Source: Thermoplasmata archaeon (GTDB lineage Archaea > Thermoplasmatota > Thermoplasmata > Thermoplasmatales > GCA-001856825). Taken from it: a DNA stretch of 64,000 nt. Every line of letters starts with the position of its first letter. Within the stretch, counting starts at the first letter, position 1. Positions 60,042 through 64,000 of the stretch are shown piece by piece. The stretch is from positions 49,957 to 113,956 of the forward strand of contig JAKAXD010000002.1 of NCBI GenBank assembly GCA_021816725.1, written 5' to 3'. The notes beneath the pieces are model-generated. The model saw only the letters and a list, made by a program, of their open reading frames with translations, searched no databases and was not told where the DNA came from. Both the position numbers and the translations under genes were made by a program.

Positions 60042-62747
60042 ATGCCAGATGGTTCGTACAGGGAAGTAGAGCAAAAGTTGCTAGACGTCCTCAGGGAGAG
60101 AGGATTCAGTGAATTCACAGAACCTCAGAAAATTGGTATACCAGAGATCCTGAGGGATCATAATGTTCTTCTTACCTCCCCCACGGGCAGCGGCAAAACC
60201 GAAGCCGCAGTCCTCCCTGTTTTCTTCAAGCTTAGTCATATGAAGGATAGGATCCAAGGATTCGGCGCCATATACATCACTCCGCTCAGAGCACTCAACA
60301 GAGATGTACTTTCTAGGATAGAATTCTACGCGGAGTCATTCGGGCTCGAAGTTGGCGTGAGACACGGTGACAGCAGTGAGAGCGAAAGGAGGTATCAGCT
60401 TCTACACCCCCCTCAGGTCCTCATAACAACCCCTGAAACACTTCAGCTAATCGTGAGCGGGAAGAAGATAAGGAACCATCTCAGAACCGTCAGGTACGTT
60501 ATAATTGATGAGGTCCACGAGCTGCTCAATGATGAGCGCGGATGGCAATTGATGATAGGTCTCTCGAGGATGAGGGAGATTGCTCCAGATTTCAAAATAA
60601 TAGCAATCTCCGCAACAATCGGGAATCCGGAAGAGGTATCCAGGAGTATATTCTTTGACAACGATTACAGGATCCTGAAGGCCGGGATTGCTAAGAAGTA
60701 TGAAATTAAAGTCTCTATGCCAAACGGGGCCTTCCCCTCATTCAAGGACGTCATAGGATCTGACGAGAATTACGCGCAAATCGTGGATTACATAATGAAA
60801 TTGTACATTTCAAATAAGCAGTTCATAGTTTTTTCCAACACGAGGGCAACGGCGGAAGACATAGTGATGAGACTGAGGCTTGTAGATGAAAATATACTCG
60901 TAGAGGTGCATCACGGGTCCCTCGGCAAGGACGTAAGAACAAAGATTGAGGACGACTTCAAAAGGGGGAAGCTGCGAGGCATAATATGCACATCGAGCAT
61001 GGAATTGGGAATTGACATAGGTAGCGTTGACTTTGTCGCACAGGTAAATTCCCCTAGGCAGGTCATTAGGTTGGTTCAAAGGGTTGGACGTGGAAAACAC
61101 AGGCTTGGAGATACTTCGAGGGGAGAGATAGTGGCAATGAACGAGATTGAGTCAGAGGAGGGAGGAGTTATCTCAAAATTCGCGGAGTCAGGCCTGATAG
61201 AGAAGGTGAAGGTCAGGAAAAAGCCGTTGATTGTGGTGGCGAACCAGATAATGGCAATGGTTCACTCAGAAAAACAGATTACACTGGAAAAAGCATACAG
61301 CATATTCAATCGTGTCAACAATTTCAGCAATCTCACGAAAGATGACCTAGTATCACTCCTGACTTTTCTGTCGTCGATTTACGTGATCAGATACGACCCA
61401 GAGACCCAAGAAATTCGCAGGAGTGGAAGGACTCTGAAATATTTCATCGAGAATATATCGATGATACCAGACGAGAAAAGATACGTTGTTAAGGAGTCAA
61501 GCTCAGCGAAGATCATCGGATTCCTGGACGAAGGGTACGTGGCAACCGAGATAGATATAGGGTCTACTTTCACGCTAAAGGGAAGCACGTGGAGGGTCCT
61601 TGGAATAAAGGACAGGTACATCTATGTGGATTTCATCCAGGGAATTTCAGTCCCTCCCAGCTGGTCCGGGGAAGAGATACCGGTACCCTTTGAAATTGCA
61701 ATGGAAGTGGGGAGGGAGAGAAGGGAAAACATCCTCGACGACAACCTTGATGAATTCACGAAGGATAAGGTAAGGAACTTCAGGGAAAGCGTCGCAAATG
61801 ACCGGCTATTGAGGATAGAAAAGGAAGGGACGACTACGGTCATACAGCTTACGGCCGGGACGAAGGCAAATTATACCCTTGCACTAATCATCACCTTCAG
61901 GCTATCTGAAAAGTATGGCGAATCTTTCCTCTTTGACAATTCGCCATATCACATCGTCATAAGCGGGAACACAAGGTATAGGGTTGAAGAGATAGTTGAC
62001 ATAATTGAGCATCTGAGGGACGAATTCGAGAACCTTGACAGGTTCGTTGAGAAGTCAAAAACTTTTCAGTACAGTACGATCAACGTTGCAAAGAAATTCG
62101 GGGTAATATCAAAGGAAAGCGACTTCACGAGGATAAGGATGGACAGGATATTCTCCTCTCACAGGAATACCCCATTCTTTAATGAGGCCCTTGACAAGTT
62201 CAAGTGGGATTACCTGGATATTGAGAACCTCTCCATTATCTATGACCTTATTTCAAGTGGAGAAATGGCGATTGAAGTCAAGAGCGCATTCTCCAGCTCG
62301 TCTAAACTCTACATGAGCAGTCTTAAGGAAAAGATGATGCCCATCAGGCCCTCGGCACCTATACTGTCTGCGGTGAAGAAAAGACTTCTATCTGAGGAGA
62401 TGGCATTCTACTGCCTTAGCTGCCATAGGGTGTTCAAGACGAGGGTTCAGGACCTCAAGGAGAGGAGGTGCATATTCTGCAGCAGTCCCAGGATTGCTCC
62501 CATCAAACCTTACGAGATCGAGAACGCCCAGAAGATGTCACCCGAGACCATGAGAAAGATCAGGACATCGTATCATCTTCTGAGGATGTATGAGGATAGG
62601 GCGCTCATGGTCCTTGCGGCTCATGGGATAGGTCCTGAGAGTGCTTCAAGAATCCTTGAAGTTCCATCGAAGTCGGAGAACGATCTGCTTGAAAGGATAC
62701 TGGTAAACGAGGTGGAATTTGCCAAGAACAGAAGGTTCTGGTCTTAG
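60042..62747 (+). CDS. Lhr-type ATP-dependent helicase
   Basis: TSPTGSGKTEAAVLP, DEVHEL, SATIGNPEEV, QRVGRGKHRLGD, C-terminal CxxC...CxxC. Confidence 0.92.
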   Translation: MPDGSYREVEQKLLDVLRERGFSEFTEPQKIGIPEILRDHNVLLTSPTGSGKTEAAVLPVFFKLSHMKDRIQGFGAIYITPLRALNRDVLSRIEFYAESFGLEVGVRHGDSSESERRYQLLHPPQVLITTPETLQLIVSGKKIRNHLRTVRYVIIDEVHELLNDERGWQLMIGLSRMREIAPDFKIIAISATIGNPEEVSRSIFFDNDYRILKAGIAKKYEIKVSMPNGAFPSFKDVIGSDENYAQIVDYIMKLYISNKQFIVFSNTRATAEDIVMRLRLVDENILVEVHHGSLGKDVRTKIEDDFKRGKLRGIICTSSMELGIDIGSVDFVAQVNSPRQVIRLVQRVGRGKHRLGDTSRGEIVAMNEIESEEGGVISKFAESGLIEKVKVRKKPLIVVANQIMAMVHSEKQITLEKAYSIFNRVNNFSNLTKDDLVSLLTFLSSIYVIRYDPETQEIRRSGRTLKYFIENISMIPDEKRYVVKESSSAKIIGFLDEGYVATEIDIGSTFTLKGSTWRVLGIKDRYIYVDFIQGISVPPSWSGEEIPVPFEIAMEVGRERRENILDDNLDEFTKDKVRNFRESVANDRLLRIEKEGTTTVIQLTAGTKANYTLALIITFRLSEKYGESFLFDNSPYHIVISGNTRYRVEEIVDIIEHLRDEFENLDRFVEKSKTFQYSTINVAKKFGVISKESDFTRIRMDRIFSSHRNTPFFNEALDKFKWDYLDIENLSIIYDLISSGEMAIEVKSAFSSSSKLYMSSLKEKMMPIRPSAPILSAVKKRLLSEEMAFYCLSCHRVFKTRVQDLKERRCIFCSSPRIAPIKPYEIENAQKMSPETMRKIRTSYHLLRMYEDRALMVLAAHGIGPESASRILEVPSKSENDLLERILVNEVEFAKNRRFWS

Positions 62748-63619
62748 CTCAGCTCCTTCCTTAGCGCCCCGAGGGTCCCGTATTTTTCAGCATAAGCGTT
62801 ATGCTTGTGTATTGTCTCGTGACTTTCGCTAGTTACCTTGACAGAAACTTCATCTGGCATCTTTGAGAATTTTTTTACTATGAGTTTCATCGCGTCCCTC
62901 ACAACGTCTTCCACGAACTTTGGGTTCTTGTGTGCTTGAAGGACTAACATCCCTTCCTCCTCTCTCTTCAGGAGTTCGTAAGTCGGCGCGCTCATCGATT
63001 GCTCTGCTATGTCTATGAGCTCGTTCACTTCCACGTCCCAGCCGTCCGGCACCTCCATTGTGATGGAGACGTCATTCCTCTGGTTGTGCGATATGTACGG
63101 TGGAGAGTCTTCCTTCCTGTTCATAAGCGTGGACACCGTTTTCATTGCTGACGGGCAGACGGTTATGCCTGTTGCCATTGCCCCCACATACCTCTTTGCC
63201 CGCTCCCCGTCCTTCTTTGTGGCTTTTCCCTTTATCAGATATCTTTCAGTCGTCCTCCGTCCTTTTGGATTTTCCCTTTCTAGGAAGTAATCGGCGGTCA
63301 GTTCTGCTTCTGCAGAAGTTGCATAAGGATGCCGTGTTAGGAGCTTCTCAACTATGAGCTCTGCTACGTATTCTATTCCCTTAGTTCTACCTTCCACTTC
63401 CCCCTCTACAACATCCTCCACAGCCTCAATGTCCCTGGACAGGTCACTTCCTTTCCTGGATGGAGGGAGGTCAACAAAGACTCTGAACGTGGGTATGAGA
63501 GTTATCGTCTTCTTCTTTCGCTGGACAGTGATGGGCCTCATAACATTTGTAAGACCCACCCTGTCTAGCCTGTAATTGCTTTCTGGTGGTTCTGACTGGA
63601 CGTCCTTGAATTTTTGCAT
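62744..63619 (-). CDS. mptA: GTP cyclohydrolase (MptA/FolE2 family)
   Basis: VGLTNVMRPITVQRK, GITVCPSAMKTVS; start likely MQKFKDVQ. Confidence 0.92.
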   Translation of the reverse strand: MQKFKDVQSEPPESNYRLDRVGLTNVMRPITVQRKKKTITLIPTFRVFVDLPPSRKGSDLSRDIEAVEDVVEGEVEGRTKGIEYVAELIVEKLLTRHPYATSAEAELTADYFLERENPKGRRTTERYLIKGKATKKDGERAKRYVGAMATGITVCPSAMKTVSTLMNRKEDSPPYISHNQRNDVSITMEVPDGWDVEVNELIDIAEQSMSAPTYELLKREEEGMLVLQAHKNPKFVEDVVRDAMKLIVKKFSKMPDEVSVKVTSESHETIHKHNAYAEKYGTLGALRKELS

Positions 63620-63671
63620 GGCGGTGTAGTGCTCAAATATTATCAAACTTTTCTTTATTCTGTCAGCAAAA

Positions 63672-64000
63672 CTAATGAGGAGTAGCTTTCTTCTTCACGA
63701 ATTCGAGTAGCTCCCTTGAGAAGAGTTCCGGATTGACAGGTATATCCTCTTTTTTATCAGGATTTATCGAGTAACCGATGTAGAATCCCTGTGGGTGGAA
63801 GAACCATCTGTCGGTCCCGCAACTGCTAATTGACCTTATCACGTCCTTGAATTCGGAAAGATCTGGAGCCTGCAATTTTGCTGACCTGGTCACAGATATC
63901 CCCCATCTTGATACCTTCACGAGGAATTGCGGCCTAAACTCCTGGAAGATGACATCCTTCGGGAAGTCACCATTGACCGTGAGGACCTCATTTCCTTCAC
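63672..64000 (-). CDS. Hypothetical protein, 5'-truncated at window end
   Basis: Frame open upstream of the track start to the window edge (...EGNEVLTVNGDFPKDVIFQEFRPQFLVKVSRWG). Confidence 0.6.
   Translation of the reverse strand, partial: EGNEVLTVNGDFPKDVIFQEFRPQFLVKVSRWGISVTRSAKLQAPDLSEFKDVIRSISSCGTDRWFFHPQGFYIGYSINPDKKEDIPVNPELFSRELLEFVKKKATPH

Noticed and set aside
1-64000. CRISPR arrays, transposons, prophage
   Set aside because: No regularly spaced repeats, transposase/integrase ORFs or terminal inverted repeats noticed on reading.

Overview
This is a gene-dense archaeal chromosomal window. Gene content and order look like Thermoplasmata/Thermoplasmatales; that placement is my inference from family-level recognition, not a search. 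I could support about 60 protein-coding genes. I found no rRNA, tRNA, CRISPR array, transposase or prophage. Main blocks: (i) a long minus-strand information-processing superoperon (psmA, SBDS, rrp4, rrp41, rrp42, rpl37Ae, rpo12, pus10, rpl21e, rpo4, DUF655, ksgA); (ii) riboflavin/FAD genes (arfC-like, ribB-ribC-ribH, ribL); (iii) a sugar-nucleotide/glycan cluster with a UDP-sulfoquinovose synthase-like gene; (iv) a Hef-type helicase, trehalose-phosphatase and UDG cluster; (v) an SPFH/zinc-ribbon cluster; (vi) a peptide ABC transporter operon. The most interesting signals are small-scale. Three genes appear to lack an ATG/GTG/TTG start although coding-like sequence runs upstream: a zinc-ribbon protein after SPFH (ACG start or +1 frameshift at ATC-TGA), a GNAT acetyltransferase preceded by a 19-aa Asp/Glu-rich micro-ORF (CTG start or -1 frameshift), and a DUF1634 gene. 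Other signals are a perfect DtxR-type operator, an unlisted-type 4-Cys small protein with a strong SD, a ValRS with a degenerate KMSKS loop, and a Hef-like helicase ending in a PIP-box-like peptide. No wholly new multi-gene system is demonstrated.
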